Shown: positions 43,604 to 52,002 of the stretch, one piece after another
Layout of the letters: each line of letters opens with the position of its first letter
Numbering within the stretch: position 1 is the stretch's first letter
Source of the DNA: Sphingobium sp. WTD-1
GTDB taxonomy: Bacteria > Pseudomonadota > Alphaproteobacteria > Sphingomonadales > Sphingomonadaceae
Direction: 5' to 3'
NCBI RefSeq assembly: GCF_030128825.1
Contig: NZ_CP119127.1
Location: forward strand, 3,709,501 to 3,773,500
Length of the DNA stretch: 64,000 bases
The notes under the pieces: generated by a model
Seen by the model: only the letters and a program-made list of their open reading frames with translations
What the model was told of the DNA's origin: nothing
Database searches by the model: none
Made by a program: the position numbers and the translations under genes

Positions 43604-43717
43604 GTCACTCTCCTGTTTGCGCCGATCCTATCGCGGCCGCAGCGTCCCGATCAAGCATCGCCGCATCCCTATGATCGGGGCTTTTGCAGCCATCGCCGGC
43701 CCGCTAAAGGCGGGGCC

Positions 43718-44239
43718 ATGGATATCTGCCTTGCCGCCCCCGCTGACCTGCCCCTGCTCCATCGCGTGATCGAGCGCGCCTATCGCGGCGATGAGGCGCG
43801 GGCCGGCTGGACCTTCGAGTCCGACCTGCTGACCGGCGCCCGCACCGATATCGAGGAATTGCAGGCGATCCTCGCCAGCCCGACCGACCGCCTGCTGGTC
43901 GCGATCGACGACAAGGGCATGCCGATCGGCTGCGTCCAGATCGCCAAGCGCGACGAGGGCGTCGCCTATCTCGGCCTGCTCTGCATCGATCCGCAGCTTC
44001 AGGCCGCCGGGCTTGGCCGCCGCATGATCGCCGCCGCGGAGGATCAGGCCGCGCGCGATTTCGGCGCGACGATGATCGAGATGACGGTGATCGACCGGCG
44101 CCCCGAGCTGATCGCCTATTATCAGCGACGCGGCTATATGCTGACCGACGAGAAGCGCCCCTTCCCCATCCCGCTCGATCCGCCGCTCGAAATGGTCGTC
44201 CTGGCAAAAGCGCTGGCGGCCCCGGTTCAACTCAGCTAG
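43718..44239 (+). CDS. GNAT-family N-acetyltransferase
   Basis: 173 residues from ATG 43718. Acetyl-CoA loop LCIDPQLQAAGLGRRMIAAAED gives the R/Q-x2-G-x-G/A motif, and IAYYQRRGYMLTDE is the usual C-terminal substrate strand. Substrate unknown (protein N-terminus, amine or antibiotic possible). It is followed 11 bases later by the yqaA-like gene, so an operon with yqaA and lnt is likely. Confidence 0.88.
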   Translation: MDICLAAPADLPLLHRVIERAYRGDEARAGWTFESDLLTGARTDIEELQAILASPTDRLLVAIDDKGMPIGCVQIAKRDEGVAYLGLLCIDPQLQAAGLGRRMIAAAEDQAARDFGATMIEMTVIDRRPELIAYYQRRGYMLTDEKRPFPIPLDPPLEMVVLAKALAAPVQLS

Positions 44240-44250
44240 GCCCGCTCGCG

Positions 44251-44886
44251 ATGCTCACCAAGCTCTATCAGTGGATGCTGGCCAAGGCCGCTCACCCGCA
44301 CGCCGAACGTTGGCTTTTTGCCTTCAGTTTCATGGAATCCAGCTTCTTTCCGATCCCGCCGCATCCACTGCTGGGCCTGATGTGCCTGGCGCGGCCGGAA
44401 AAGGCGATCCGCTATGGCCTCATCTGCACCATCGCCTCGGTGCTGGGCGGCCTGCTGGGCTATGGCATCGGCCATTTCCTCTATCAGGCGGTCGGCGCGC
44501 AGATCCTGCACTTCCTTGGCCTGTCGGCGAAATTCCCGGTCGCGGCCTGCTATCTGCGCGACTATGGCGCGGAGATCATCCTGATCAAGGGCGCGACCCC
44601 GATCCCGTTCAAGCTGATCACCATCACCGCCGGCTTCATCGGCCTGTCGCTCTTCACCTTCCTGTGGGCCAGCATCCTGTCCCGCGCTTTCCAGTTCATG
44701 ATCGTCGGCTTCCTGTTCTGGAAATTCGGCCGCCCGATCAAGGCGTTCATCGAGAAATATCTGGCACCGCTGTCGGCGTTGTTCCTGGTGCTGGTGGTCG
44801 GCGGCTTCGTCGCCGCGTCGATGCTGTCGGGCGGCGGGCAGAAGAGCGATCGTTGCTCCAATGCCACCATGGCCACCATTTCCTGA
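44251..44886 (+). CDS. yqaA: YqaA-family (DedA/SNARE-associated type) membrane protein
   Basis: 211 residues with five to six membrane segments. FMESSFFPIPPHPLLGLMCLA and IKGATPIPFKLITITAGFI are the paired re-entrant-loop motifs of DedA-type proteins; the YqaA branch is a smaller relative. DedA proteins support membrane lipid turnover and envelope homeostasis. Ten bases separate it from lnt, suggesting shared transcription with a lipoprotein-processing enzyme. Confidence 0.85.
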   Translation: MLTKLYQWMLAKAAHPHAERWLFAFSFMESSFFPIPPHPLLGLMCLARPEKAIRYGLICTIASVLGGLLGYGIGHFLYQAVGAQILHFLGLSAKFPVAACYLRDYGAEIILIKGATPIPFKLITITAGFIGLSLFTFLWASILSRAFQFMIVGFLFWKFGRPIKAFIEKYLAPLSALFLVLVVGGFVAASMLSGGGQKSDRCSNATMATIS

Positions 44887-44896
44887 TCCGCCGCAA

Positions 44897-46447
44897 ATGA
44901 ACGACCTGCTCGCGCGCCATCCCCGGCTTGCCGCCCTGCTTGCCGGCTTCCTCTCGGCGACCGGTTTCGAGCCGCTGAAACTCTGGCCGGTGACCATCGC
45001 CTGCTTCGCGCTGCTGATCCTGCTGGTCGAGCGCGCGCCCGATCGCCGCGCCGCTTTCCTGCGCGGCTGGCTGTTCGGGGTCGGCCATTTCACTTTGGGT
45101 CTCAACTGGATCGCCCACGCCTTCACCTATCAGGATGCGATGCCGCACTGGTTCGGCTATGGCGCGGTGGTCCTGCTCTCGCTCTATCTCGCCGTCTATC
45201 CCGGCCTCGCGACCTTGGGCGCGTGGTGGGCCGGGCGCCGCTTCGCCTTCACCGGCCCGGCTTTCCTGCTGCTGTTCGCCGGCTGCTGGATCGCCAGCGA
45301 ATATGCGCGCGCCACCATCTTCACCGGCTTTGCCTGGAACCCGCTGGGCGTCACCCTGCTGCCGACCGGCGCCGCGATCGCCGCGACCCTGATCGGCACC
45401 TATGGCCTGGGCGCGCTGGTGCTGCTCGCCGCCGGGGCCTGCCTGCTCACCGCCCGCCGCCAGTATCGCCCCGCCGCCGCCATCGCCGTGCCGCTCGTCG
45501 CCCTCGCGCTCTGGGGCCAGTTCTCGCCCGCGCCGACGACGCCCGCCGGTGCGCCGCTGATCCGCGTGGTCCAGCCCAATATCGGCCAGGACGAGAAATA
45601 TTCGGCCGAGCTGGAACAGGCGCATTTCCGCACCCTCGCGACCCTGTCGGGCAAGCCCCGCCCTGCCCCGCGCCTGATCTTCTGGCCCGAAGCGGCGATC
45701 CCTGCCTATCTCGACATGGAACCCGAATGGCGCTGGCGCCTCGCCGACCTGATGGGGCCGGGCGACCTGCTGATGACCGGCGCGACCAAGGTCTATTTCA
45801 AGGATAGTAAGAACGGGGGGCCTTATGGCACGACCGAACTGGCCGGCGCCAACAACAGCCTGTTCGTCGTCACCCCCGATGCCCAGCTGGCCGCCCGCTA
45901 TGACAAGGCGCATCTCGTCCCTTATGGCGAATATCTGCCGATGCGCAGCATCCTCCAGCCGATCGGCCTGTCGCGGCTGGTGCCGGGCGACGTCGATTTC
46001 TGGCCCGGCCCCGGCCCGCAGAGCCTGCCCCTGCCCGCCACCCTTGGCCGCCCTGCGCTCAGGATGGGCGTGCAGATATGCTATGAGATCATCTTCTCAG
46101 GCCAGGTGGTCGACCGCGCCCATCGCCCGGACTTCCTGTTCAACCCGTCCAACGACGCCTGGTTCGGCAGCTGGGGGCCGGTCCAGCATCTGGCCCAGGC
46201 CCGCCTGCGCGCGCTGGAGGAAGGGCTGCCGATCATCCGCGCCACGCCGACCGGCGTCTCCGCCATCGTCGATGCGCGCGGCCATATTCTCCACGCCCTC
46301 TCCAGCCATCGCGCGGGCTATCTCGACAGCCGCCTGCCGCCGCCGCTGCCCGCCACGCTGTTCGCGCGGATCGGCAACTGGGCGCCCTTCGCCTTCCTCC
46401 TGATCCTGCTCGGGACGGCTATTGCCTTGCGCAAAGGCAAAAGCTAA
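44897..46447 (+). CDS. lnt: Apolipoprotein N-acyltransferase
   Basis: 516 residues. An N-terminal block of six to seven membrane segments (to about 205) is followed by a periplasmic nitrilase-fold domain with the catalytic triad Glu265 (FWPEAAIP), Lys337 (KAHLVPYGEY) and Cys395 (QICYEIIF), then a final membrane helix. It adds the third acyl chain to lipoproteins, the last step after Lgt and LspA. Start at 44897 gives MNDLLARHP; the frame open from 44861 overlaps yqaA. Confidence 0.95.
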   Translation: MNDLLARHPRLAALLAGFLSATGFEPLKLWPVTIACFALLILLVERAPDRRAAFLRGWLFGVGHFTLGLNWIAHAFTYQDAMPHWFGYGAVVLLSLYLAVYPGLATLGAWWAGRRFAFTGPAFLLLFAGCWIASEYARATIFTGFAWNPLGVTLLPTGAAIAATLIGTYGLGALVLLAAGACLLTARRQYRPAAAIAVPLVALALWGQFSPAPTTPAGAPLIRVVQPNIGQDEKYSAELEQAHFRTLATLSGKPRPAPRLIFWPEAAIPAYLDMEPEWRWRLADLMGPGDLLMTGATKVYFKDSKNGGPYGTTELAGANNSLFVVTPDAQLAARYDKAHLVPYGEYLPMRSILQPIGLSRLVPGDVDFWPGPGPQSLPLPATLGRPALRMGVQICYEIIFSGQVVDRAHRPDFLFNPSNDAWFGSWGPVQHLAQARLRALEEGLPIIRATPTGVSAIVDARGHILHALSSHRAGYLDSRLPPPLPATLFARIGNWAPFAFLLILLGTAIALRKGKS

Positions 46448-46453
46448 TAACCA

Positions 46454-46471
46454 CATAAAGTTTTCTTTATA
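46454..46471. promoter_or_regulatory. SahR-like inverted repeat upstream of metK
   Basis: ATAAAG-TTTT-CTTTAT is a perfect 6-bp inverted repeat (46455-46460, 46465-46470) within CATAAAGTTTTCTTTATA, 34 bases before the metK start. It resembles the SahR (ArsR-type, S-adenosylhomocysteine-responsive) motif known before methionine-cycle genes in proteobacteria. Confidence 0.6.
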
Positions 46472-46504
46472 TCCTTTCGTCCGCCCATGTCTTACGGGAG
46501 TCTC

Positions 46505-47704
46505 ATGCGTAACCAATTCCTCTTCACCTCGGAATCCGTTTCCGAAGGCCACCCCGACAAGGTCGCGGACCAGATTTCCGACTCGATCGTCGACCTGTTC
46601 CTGTCCAAGGATCCCGAAGCCCGCATCGCGTGCGAAACCCTGACCACGACCCAGCTCGTCGTCCTGGCCGGCGAAATCCGCTGCAAGGGCGTCTATGAGA
46701 ATGGCGAATGGGCGCCGGGCGCCAAGGAAGAAATCGAAGCGACCGTCCGCGCGACCGTGAAGCGGATCGGCTATGAGCAGGACGGCTTCCACTGGGAAAC
46801 CTTCCGCTTCGAGAACAACCTCCACGGCCAGTCCGCGCACATCGCGCAGGGCGTCGATGAAAGCGGCAACAAGGACGAAGGCGCCGGCGACCAGGGCATC
46901 ATGTTCGGCTATGCGTCGGACGAAACCCCCGATCTCATGCCCGCCACCCTTTATTATTCGCACAAGATCCTGGAGCGCATGGCCGCCGACCGCCATGGCA
47001 AGGTCGTTCCCTTCCTGGAACCCGATGCCAAGAGCCAGGTGACGCTCGAATATATCGACGAAAAGCCGGTCCGCGCGGCCGCGCTGGTCGTCTCGACCCA
47101 GCATGCCGCCGGCATGGACAATGACGACAGCCGCGCCGAGCTGCGCGCTTACGTCAAGGGCGTGATGGCCGATGTCCTGCCCGAAGGCTGGCTGCCGGGC
47201 GACGAGAGCATCTATGTCAACCCGACCGGCCTGTTCGAAATCGGCGGCCCCGACGGCGACGCCGGCCTCACCGGCCGCAAGATCATCGTCGACACCTATG
47301 GCGGCGCGTCGCCCCATGGCGGCGGTGCTTTCTCGGGCAAGGATCCGACCAAGGTTGACCGTTCGGCGGCCTACATCACCCGCTACCTCGCGAAGAACAT
47401 CGTTGCCGCCGGCCTCGCCCGTCGCTGCACGATCCAGCTCAGCTACGCCATCGGCGTTGCCGAGCCGCTCTCGCTCTATGTCGACCTGCACGGCACCGGC
47501 ACCGTCGAAGCCTCGGCGATCGAAGCCGTGCTGCCGACCCTGGTGCGCCTGACCCCCAAGGGCATCCGCACCCATCTCGGCCTCAACAAGCCGATCTACC
47601 AGAAGACCGCTGCCTACGGCCATTTCGGCCGCACCCCCGAAGGCGACTATTTCCCCTGGGAAAAGACCGATCTGGTCGACGCGCTCAAGGCAAAGCTGGC
47701 CTGA
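46505..47704 (+). CDS. metK: S-adenosylmethionine synthetase
   Basis: 399 residues. N-terminus [20 protein letters not shown] holds the HPDK ATP-binding motif, and [19 protein letters not shown] is the phosphate-binding loop; [10 protein letters not shown] and AIGVAEPLS are also conserved. It makes SAM from methionine and ATP in a tetramer. Start at 46505 matches the family N-terminus, the ATG at 46487 does not. Followed by a strong terminator. Confidence 0.97.
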   Translation: MRNQFLFTSESVSEGHPDKVADQISDSIVDLFLSKDPEARIACETLTTTQLVVLAGEIRCKGVYENGEWAPGAKEEIEATVRATVKRIGYEQDGFHWETFRFENNLHGQSAHIAQGVDESGNKDEGAGDQGIMFGYASDETPDLMPATLYYSHKILERMAADRHGKVVPFLEPDAKSQVTLEYIDEKPVRAAALVVSTQHAAGMDNDDSRAELRAYVKGVMADVLPEGWLPGDESIYVNPTGLFEIGGPDGDAGLTGRKIIVDTYGGASPHGGGAFSGKDPTKVDRSAAYITRYLAKNIVAAGLARRCTIQLSYAIGVAEPLSLYVDLHGTGTVEASAIEAVLPTLVRLTPKGIRTHLGLNKPIYQKTAAYGHFGRTPEGDYFPWEKTDLVDALKAKLA

Positions 47705-47728
47705 TACCGGCCACCACGTAAATCAGGG

Positions 47729-47765
47729 GAAGGGCGTCGAAGCATGGCTTCGGCGCCCTTCTTCT
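47729..47765 (+). terminator. Intrinsic terminator of metK
   Basis: GAAGGGCGTCGAAGC (47729-47743) pairs with GCTTCGGCGCCCTTC (47747-47761), 14 of 15 plus one G-U pair, loop ATG, followed by TTCTTT. Confidence 0.9.
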
Positions 47766-47841
47766 TTGCCGGCCTTCCTTGCCGGAACATGACGAAAAGT
47801 TCATTGGCCTGCGCCCGCGGAACCGCGCATAGAGAGGGCGT

Positions 47842-47866
47842 CGGGCTCGCACCCCTGTCGAGCCCG
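47842..47866. repeat. Hairpin in the leader of the Cys-repeat gene
   Basis: CGGGCTCG (47842-47849) pairs with CGAGCCCG (47859-47866) with a nine-base loop, 25 bases before the start at 47891. Possibly a 5'-UTR structure; role unknown. Confidence 0.4.
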
Positions 47867-47890
47867 GCACCCTCCACCCAGGGCAACGCC

Positions 47891-48070
47891 ATGACCCGTC
47901 CTCTTGCTACCGCCTTCATCAGCCTTGCATTTCTGGTTGGCAGTGCCGCTCCTGCACTGGCAGCTCCCTGCAAGGATGCGAAGGGCAAGTTCGTCACATG
48001 TCCGCCAAAGGCGGCCCCGAAAAAGGGCCCCTGCAAGGACGCCAAGGGCCGCTTCGCCAAGTGCAAGTGA
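47891..48070 (+). CDS. Small secreted protein with two CKDAKG repeats
   Basis: 59 residues. A signal peptide (MTRPLATAFISLAFLVGSAAPALA) is followed by two near-identical Cys-containing units, PCKDAKGKFVTC and PCKDAKGRFAKC, joined by a Lys/Pro stretch. Each has two cysteines, suggesting disulfide loops or metal binding. Similar short proteins appear in alphaproteobacteria without known role. Its leader contains a hairpin. The ATG at 47891 is chosen for the clear signal sequence. Confidence 0.7.
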   Translation: MTRPLATAFISLAFLVGSAAPALAAPCKDAKGKFVTCPPKAAPKKGPCKDAKGRFAKCK

Positions 48071-48250
48071 CCTGACGAACTGGACAGACCGGTCGGGCCT
48101 TGCCTCCCGGCCAGCCTTCGGGTCGCACCACGGCTAGCCAGCTTCAAGGGCCGTCCTGCCGCTCTCCCCTGTTCGGCATCCCATGGCCCTTGTGCTCTGC
48201 CCCCTTCCCGCTACCTTGCCTGCATGCATAGCGGGAGGGGGCAGATATCC

Positions 48251-49330
48251 ATGTGGATGCGGGTGATCGGCGCTATTGTGATGACAACGGTCCTGGCCTC
48301 CTCCGTCCAGGCCCAGCCAAAGGCCATCGCCGTCAAACCCGACAGGAGCTGGACCCACAAACCATCCGCTATCGCCTTCCCGCCGAAGATTGACGGCTTT
48401 GCCCGCAGCGCGGTCGAAGATCTGAGCAACGGCGCGCTCCTCGACACATCGATTGCCTATGACGATCCGATCAGTCGCACCCATGTGAATATCTATGTCT
48501 ATCATGCCGCCATGCCGGCCACCGCCATCTGGTTCGATGTCGCGGCCACCATGATCGCGACCAACGACAAGTTCGGGCGCCCGGCCGCCTTGGGCGATCC
48601 TGTGGCCTTTGCCCTTCCGGGCAGTTCCGTACCGGCCGGCCTGCGCCAGAGCTTCGCCATCACCCAGGTCGGCCGCAGCAGCGGCGTTGCCGTCATCGCG
48701 CTCGGGGAATGGGTTGTAAAACTGCGCGTCACTTCGCCCGTCCATGATGCAGCCCAACTCGACGCCCTGATGGATCGGATGATAGCCCAGTTCGGCTGGC
48801 CCCGCGTGCTGCCGCCACTCGCGACGGTCGCCCCGCTCAAAGCCTGCCCCCAACCGCTTGTCTTCGGTGCGCGGGCGGACAAGGTGACAAAGGACGGCGC
48901 GTCCGTCATTGCCGGCGCGATGATGGGCAATATCGACCGCAGCGTCAGGGAAAAGGCGGCGAAAAATAGAGAAGCCCCGGCCGCACCAGCCTATTGCGTC
49001 CATCCCGATCGGATACAGGGCCGCCTCCCCATCTATCAGGGCGAGGCGAACGAGGGCAGCTATGCCATCCCGCTCGGCGATTCGGGCACCATGCTGGCCA
49101 TCACCCGAAACACGCTGACCGCCTTGCTCGGCGGCAAGGATGAAGGCAGCGCGCCCTGGACCGTCACCGTCCGCAAGCTCGACCAATGGCTGCAATATCC
49201 CAGCTATGCCAGCGCGCCGCCGCCGGCCCAGGCGATCGAAATCGTCCAGTCGGAAAAGCCACTGTCGGCCACCAGCGTCTATGGCAAGCAAAGCCAGATC
49301 AGCCTGTCGCCGGACGCCGTCGCAAACTGA
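48251..49330 (+). CDS. Secreted hypothetical protein, about 359 residues
   Basis: Signal peptide MWMRVIGAIVMTTVLASSVQAQ. The mature part is soluble and alternating strand/helix with no repeats; segments such as IDGFARSAVEDLSNGALLDTSIAYDDP and LGEWVVKLRVTSP look conserved-type but match no family I recognise. Start at 48251 follows GGGAGGGG with 10-base spacing. It lies between metK and trmB, where most relatives have no gene, so it may be a lineage-specific insert. Codon use is like its neighbours. Confidence 0.65.
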   Translation: MWMRVIGAIVMTTVLASSVQAQPKAIAVKPDRSWTHKPSAIAFPPKIDGFARSAVEDLSNGALLDTSIAYDDPISRTHVNIYVYHAAMPATAIWFDVAATMIATNDKFGRPAALGDPVAFALPGSSVPAGLRQSFAITQVGRSSGVAVIALGEWVVKLRVTSPVHDAAQLDALMDRMIAQFGWPRVLPPLATVAPLKACPQPLVFGARADKVTKDGASVIAGAMMGNIDRSVREKAAKNREAPAAPAYCVHPDRIQGRLPIYQGEANEGSYAIPLGDSGTMLAITRNTLTALLGGKDEGSAPWTVTVRKLDQWLQYPSYASAPPPAQAIEIVQSEKPLSATSVYGKQSQISLSPDAVAN

Positions 49331-49382
49331 TCGGGCGCACGCGGCTTGCTCCATCGGCCCGCTCCCGCTATCGGCGCACCCC

Positions 49383-50087
49383 ATGACCGCGCATAAATCG
49401 GGCGACCCGACCACTCTCAACCGCCTTTATGGCCGCCAGTCCGGCCCCAAGCTCCGCAAGGGCCAGCAGGAACTGGTCGACACGCTGTTGCCTGCCGTAT
49501 CGGTGCCGGCTGAAGGCGACGTCACCGCCGCCGACCTGTTCGGCTATGACCGCCCGCTTCATTTCGAGATCGGCTTCGGCGGCGGCGAGCATATGGCCTA
49601 TCGCGCCGATATGCTGCCCGACCATGGCTTCATCGGTTGCGAGCCGTTCCTGAACGGCGTGGTGCAAGCGCTCGGCCATATCCGCGATGGCGCGCTCGGC
49701 AATGTCCGGCTGCACATGGGCGACGCGCTCGACGTTCTCAGCCGCATCCCCGACGGGTCGCTCAGCTTCGTCTATCTGCTCCATCCCGATCCCTGGCCCA
49801 AGGCCCGCCATGCCAAGCGGCGGATGATGAACCCCGGCCCGGTCGACATGATCGCGCGGAAGCTCAAGCCCGGCGGCGAGTTCCGCTTCGGCACCGATCA
49901 TCCGGTCTATCTGCGCTGGGCGTTGATGGTGATGAACGGCCACCCGGATTTCGACTGGCTGGCGAGCGATCCCAAGGACTTCCTGACCCGTCCGGGCGGC
50001 TGGCCCGAAACCCGCTACGAGGCCAAGGCACGGCGGCTGGGTCATGAAGTCTGGTATTTCCGCTACCGCCGCCGATCCGCGCCCTGA
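49383..50087 (+). CDS. trmB: tRNA (guanine-46-N7)-methyltransferase
   Basis: 234 residues. SAM-binding HFEIGFGGGEHMAYRA (about 60-75) and the tRNA-binding LLHPDPWPKARHAKRRMMNP are diagnostic of TrmB, as are GTDHPVYLRWAL and PETRYEAKARRLGHEVWYFRYRR. Adds N7-methylguanosine at position 46 of tRNA. Start at 49383 gives MTAHKSGD. In many alphaproteobacteria trmB follows metK directly; here two extra genes intervene. Confidence 0.95.
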   Translation: MTAHKSGDPTTLNRLYGRQSGPKLRKGQQELVDTLLPAVSVPAEGDVTAADLFGYDRPLHFEIGFGGGEHMAYRADMLPDHGFIGCEPFLNGVVQALGHIRDGALGNVRLHMGDALDVLSRIPDGSLSFVYLLHPDPWPKARHAKRRMMNPGPVDMIARKLKPGGEFRFGTDHPVYLRWALMVMNGHPDFDWLASDPKDFLTRPGGWPETRYEAKARRLGHEVWYFRYRRRSAP

Positions 50088-50194
50088 CAAGGGGCCGCAG
50101 GCGTCGGATTGCCGCTGCGACATGACCCATCCGACCGGTCCGTACCGACCCGCTCCCCCCGCCATCTGGACATGAAATCCTGATGGCGGCCCGA

Positions 50195-50743
50195 TCAATT
50201 CGCCTTGGACAGGTCCACCTTCTCGACCCATTCGGGGTAGAAGGTCGGCTCGCGGTTGGACCAGCCGACCGCGGTGGCCGCCGCCTCACTGATCGACTGC
50301 AACAGCAGCCGCCGCTTTTCGGGATGCAAATGCGGCAGGCTCGCCGCCGCGCAGAAGGCGCCCGGCAGCCAGGGCCGCGCCCCCGCCCCCAGCAACCGCT
50401 CATAGAGGAAGCGATAGGCCGAGAAGCTCGCCAGCCGGTCCTGCCCCAGGTCGAAGGCGGACACCGTCACCAGCGGCGCCATGAACGGCTCCACCTGGTC
50501 CAGCCCGCTATCGTCGGGGACATGCGCCTTGATCTCGTCCAGCCGGCCATAGATGCGCGCCTGGGCGCGGATGCTGGCTTCCTCGACCATGTCGCGCGAC
50601 CATAGCTTCATCGCGTCGCGGCGATGCAGCCCAATGTCCAGCGATCTGCGAATATATCTTTGCGTGGCCGACGGGAAACTGGCGAATTCCCGCAATTCCG
50701 CCAGGGTAATGGCCCCGTCCGCCGGTCTTGCACTCGTGCCCAT
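50195..50743 (-). CDS. Hypothetical protein, mainly helical
   Basis: 182 residues, no signal or membrane segment. Segments ELREFASFPSATQRYIRRSLDIGLHRRD and FSAYRFLYERLLGAGARPW suggest a compact helical protein; the C-terminus has EWVEKVDLSKAN. I do not recognise a family. The start at 50743 follows GGAGGG by eight bases. A CtrA-like site lies about 55 bases upstream. Confidence 0.6.
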   Translation of the reverse strand: MGTSARPADGAITLAELREFASFPSATQRYIRRSLDIGLHRRDAMKLWSRDMVEEASIRAQARIYGRLDEIKAHVPDDSGLDQVEPFMAPLVTVSAFDLGQDRLASFSAYRFLYERLLGAGARPWLPGAFCAAASLPHLHPEKRRLLLQSISEAAATAVGWSNREPTFYPEWVEKVDLSKAN

Positions 50744-50795
50744 TGCTCATGCCCTCCGACTTGAAGTCGATCAGCAGAACATGCGCCCCGCATGG

Positions 50796-50810
50796 TTAGC
50801 AAAGGCTTAA
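50796..50810. promoter_or_regulatory. CtrA-like site (weak)
   Basis: TTAG-N7-TTAA is a seven-of-eight match to the alphaproteobacterial CtrA motif TTAA-N7-TTAA, between the divergent directions of 50743 and the SpoIIAA-like gene. A match of this quality can occur by chance. Confidence 0.25.
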
Positions 50811-50899
50811 CGGGCACCTGTCCCACCGATTGTCACAAGGGACCAGATTTCGTTTTGCAGTGCAACATGATATTTTTGTGAAATGCGACGGACCGAGGA

Positions 50900-51274
50900 T
50901 TATGCCTGCGCTTCAACCGCTTCGGCTTCCAGCAACCAGGCCAGTCCGGCGCTCGCATCATCGAAGATCCGCAAATAAGGCTGCGTCATTTCGCGCTTCA
51001 CCTGCAACCGCGTGATCGCGCTGCCGGTGATGATGGCGATCCGCCGCGCCTTGGGAAAATCGCCAAGATTCGCGCGAAAGGACGCGACCGCCTCCTGCGG
51101 CTGGGCGCTGCTGGCGCTCATGTCCATGCGCAGCAGATAGCCCGGCTTGAACCCCTCGGCCAGGAAGCGGGCCTTGCACTCGCGGGCATAGGCCGCGACT
51201 TCCTGCGCCGTGAACAGCTTGGACCATTTGATGTCCAGCAGGTTCAGATCATGGCGAAATTCGATGTGGTACAT
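50900..51274 (-). CDS. STAS/SpoIIAA-like protein
   Basis: 124 residues. The alternation of strands and helices (MYHIEFRHDLNLLDIKW, LLRMDMSASSAQPQE, RIAIITGSAITRLQVKREM, RIFDDASAGLAWLLEA) matches the SpoIIAA-like family, also seen as DUF-type STAS proteins in alphaproteobacteria. A role in stress signalling or lipid binding is possible; a phosphorylatable Ser at the usual position is not obvious. GGAGA ribosome site upstream. Confidence 0.7.
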   Translation of the reverse strand: MYHIEFRHDLNLLDIKWSKLFTAQEVAAYARECKARFLAEGFKPGYLLRMDMSASSAQPQEAVASFRANLGDFPKARRIAIITGSAITRLQVKREMTQPYLRIFDDASAGLAWLLEAEAVEAQA

Positions 51275-51339
51275 GGCGCAGTCTCCTGCGCGCTCCCTGC
51301 CACGACCGGGTTAATATTTCGCTCCGGGGACGCCCCTGC

Positions 51340-51591
51340 TCAGGCCGGGCGCCGCTCCAGCACCGCGCCGATCATGCTGCGCCACACCGCCACGTCGCCG
51401 GCCCGCGCCATGTCGGCATCGGGTTCGCGCAGAGTATGCAATATCGCATAGGCATCGTCGACATGGTCGGGCCAGGCCGCATCCACCGCGCCCGCCGCAT
51501 GGGGATCCTTGCCGCCGCCGTTCAGGCTCAACTGGCGCCCGGCCAGCACGCGGGCAATGCGTTCGATCGCGGGGGTGGTGGAAGTCGGCAT
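51340..51591 (-). CDS. Hypothetical protein, EPD/GDV helical family, copy 2
   Basis: 83 residues. Its WPDHVDDAYAILHTLREPD and MARAGDVAVWRSMI segments align with copy 1 at 5475-5840 (WPYWVEDAASILALLKEPD and MRETGDVIAWQAMI). It lacks copy 1's acidic C-terminal extension and has instead an N-terminal Gly/Ala linker. The GAGGAG ribosome site precedes the ATG. The SDPP-motif gene at 51689-51844 lies just upstream on the same strand, with 97 bases between. Function unknown. Confidence 0.72.
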   Translation of the reverse strand: MPTSTTPAIERIARVLAGRQLSLNGGGKDPHAAGAVDAAWPDHVDDAYAILHTLREPDADMARAGDVAVWRSMIGAVLERRPA

Positions 51592-51688
51592 CGTCGTCTG
51601 CTCCTCTCGCGCGGGAAGCCGGCCTGCCGCCTGATGGCGGTCGGGGCCGCGCTTGCCCTACTGGAATAACATGGATTTTCGCGGTCCG

Positions 51689-51844
51689 CTATCGGGGACG
51701 CTCGGGCTTTTCGGGAAACCCCGAAGACGGCACCGGTTCGCCGTCATCGTCGGGCCGGCTGGTCGCGGGCGGGTCCGACGCGTCCATGCTGTCTTCCAGT
51801 GCCTCGTCCAGCTTCTTCTCGCTCTCGCGCCGGGTATCGCTCAT
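51689..51844 (-). CDS. Small acidic SDPP-motif protein, copy 2 (51 residues)
   Basis: 51 residues, MSDTRRESEKKLDEALEDS then MDASDPPATSRPDDDGEPV and a Pro/Glu-rich tail. The DEALEDSMDASDPP core is related to DESFPASDPP at the C-terminus of the 80-residue protein at 5837-6079; unlike copy 1 it has no hydrophobic segment. An AAGGAG ribosome site lies ten bases upstream of the ATG at 51844, and a fragment resembling a GGAAC/CGGTT EcfG-type promoter (weak) is visible in the divergent region. Too short for most gene finders. Confidence 0.7.
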   Translation of the reverse strand: MSDTRRESEKKLDEALEDSMDASDPPATSRPDDDGEPVPSSGFPEKPERPR

Positions 51845-52002
51845 CTGCGCCTCTCCTTTTCTCCTGCCGGATCAACCGACAGGAGCCAATGCCGGTTCCG
51901 CCCCGGTTCCCCCCGCCGCCGCTTCGACCAACCGTCAAGCCGCTTCGACCAGCATCGCGCACAGGGGGCGACAGCGCCGGCAAGCTGGCGTAGATATCCT
52001 CC

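Noticed and set aside
46448..46504. SAM riboswitch before metK
   Set aside because: The leader is under 60 bases and is largely explained by the inverted repeat; no SAM-II-like pseudoknot could be drawn with confidence.
50508..50750. 80-codon minus-strand frame starting at 50750
   Set aside because: Overlaps the 182-residue gene in another frame and lacks protein-like composition.
51871..51897. EcfG-type stress promoter (GGAAC with CGGTT) for the 51-residue gene
   Set aside because: The -10 half is imperfect and GGAAC-like words recur nearby in GC-rich sequence, so it is noted but not listed as a promoter.
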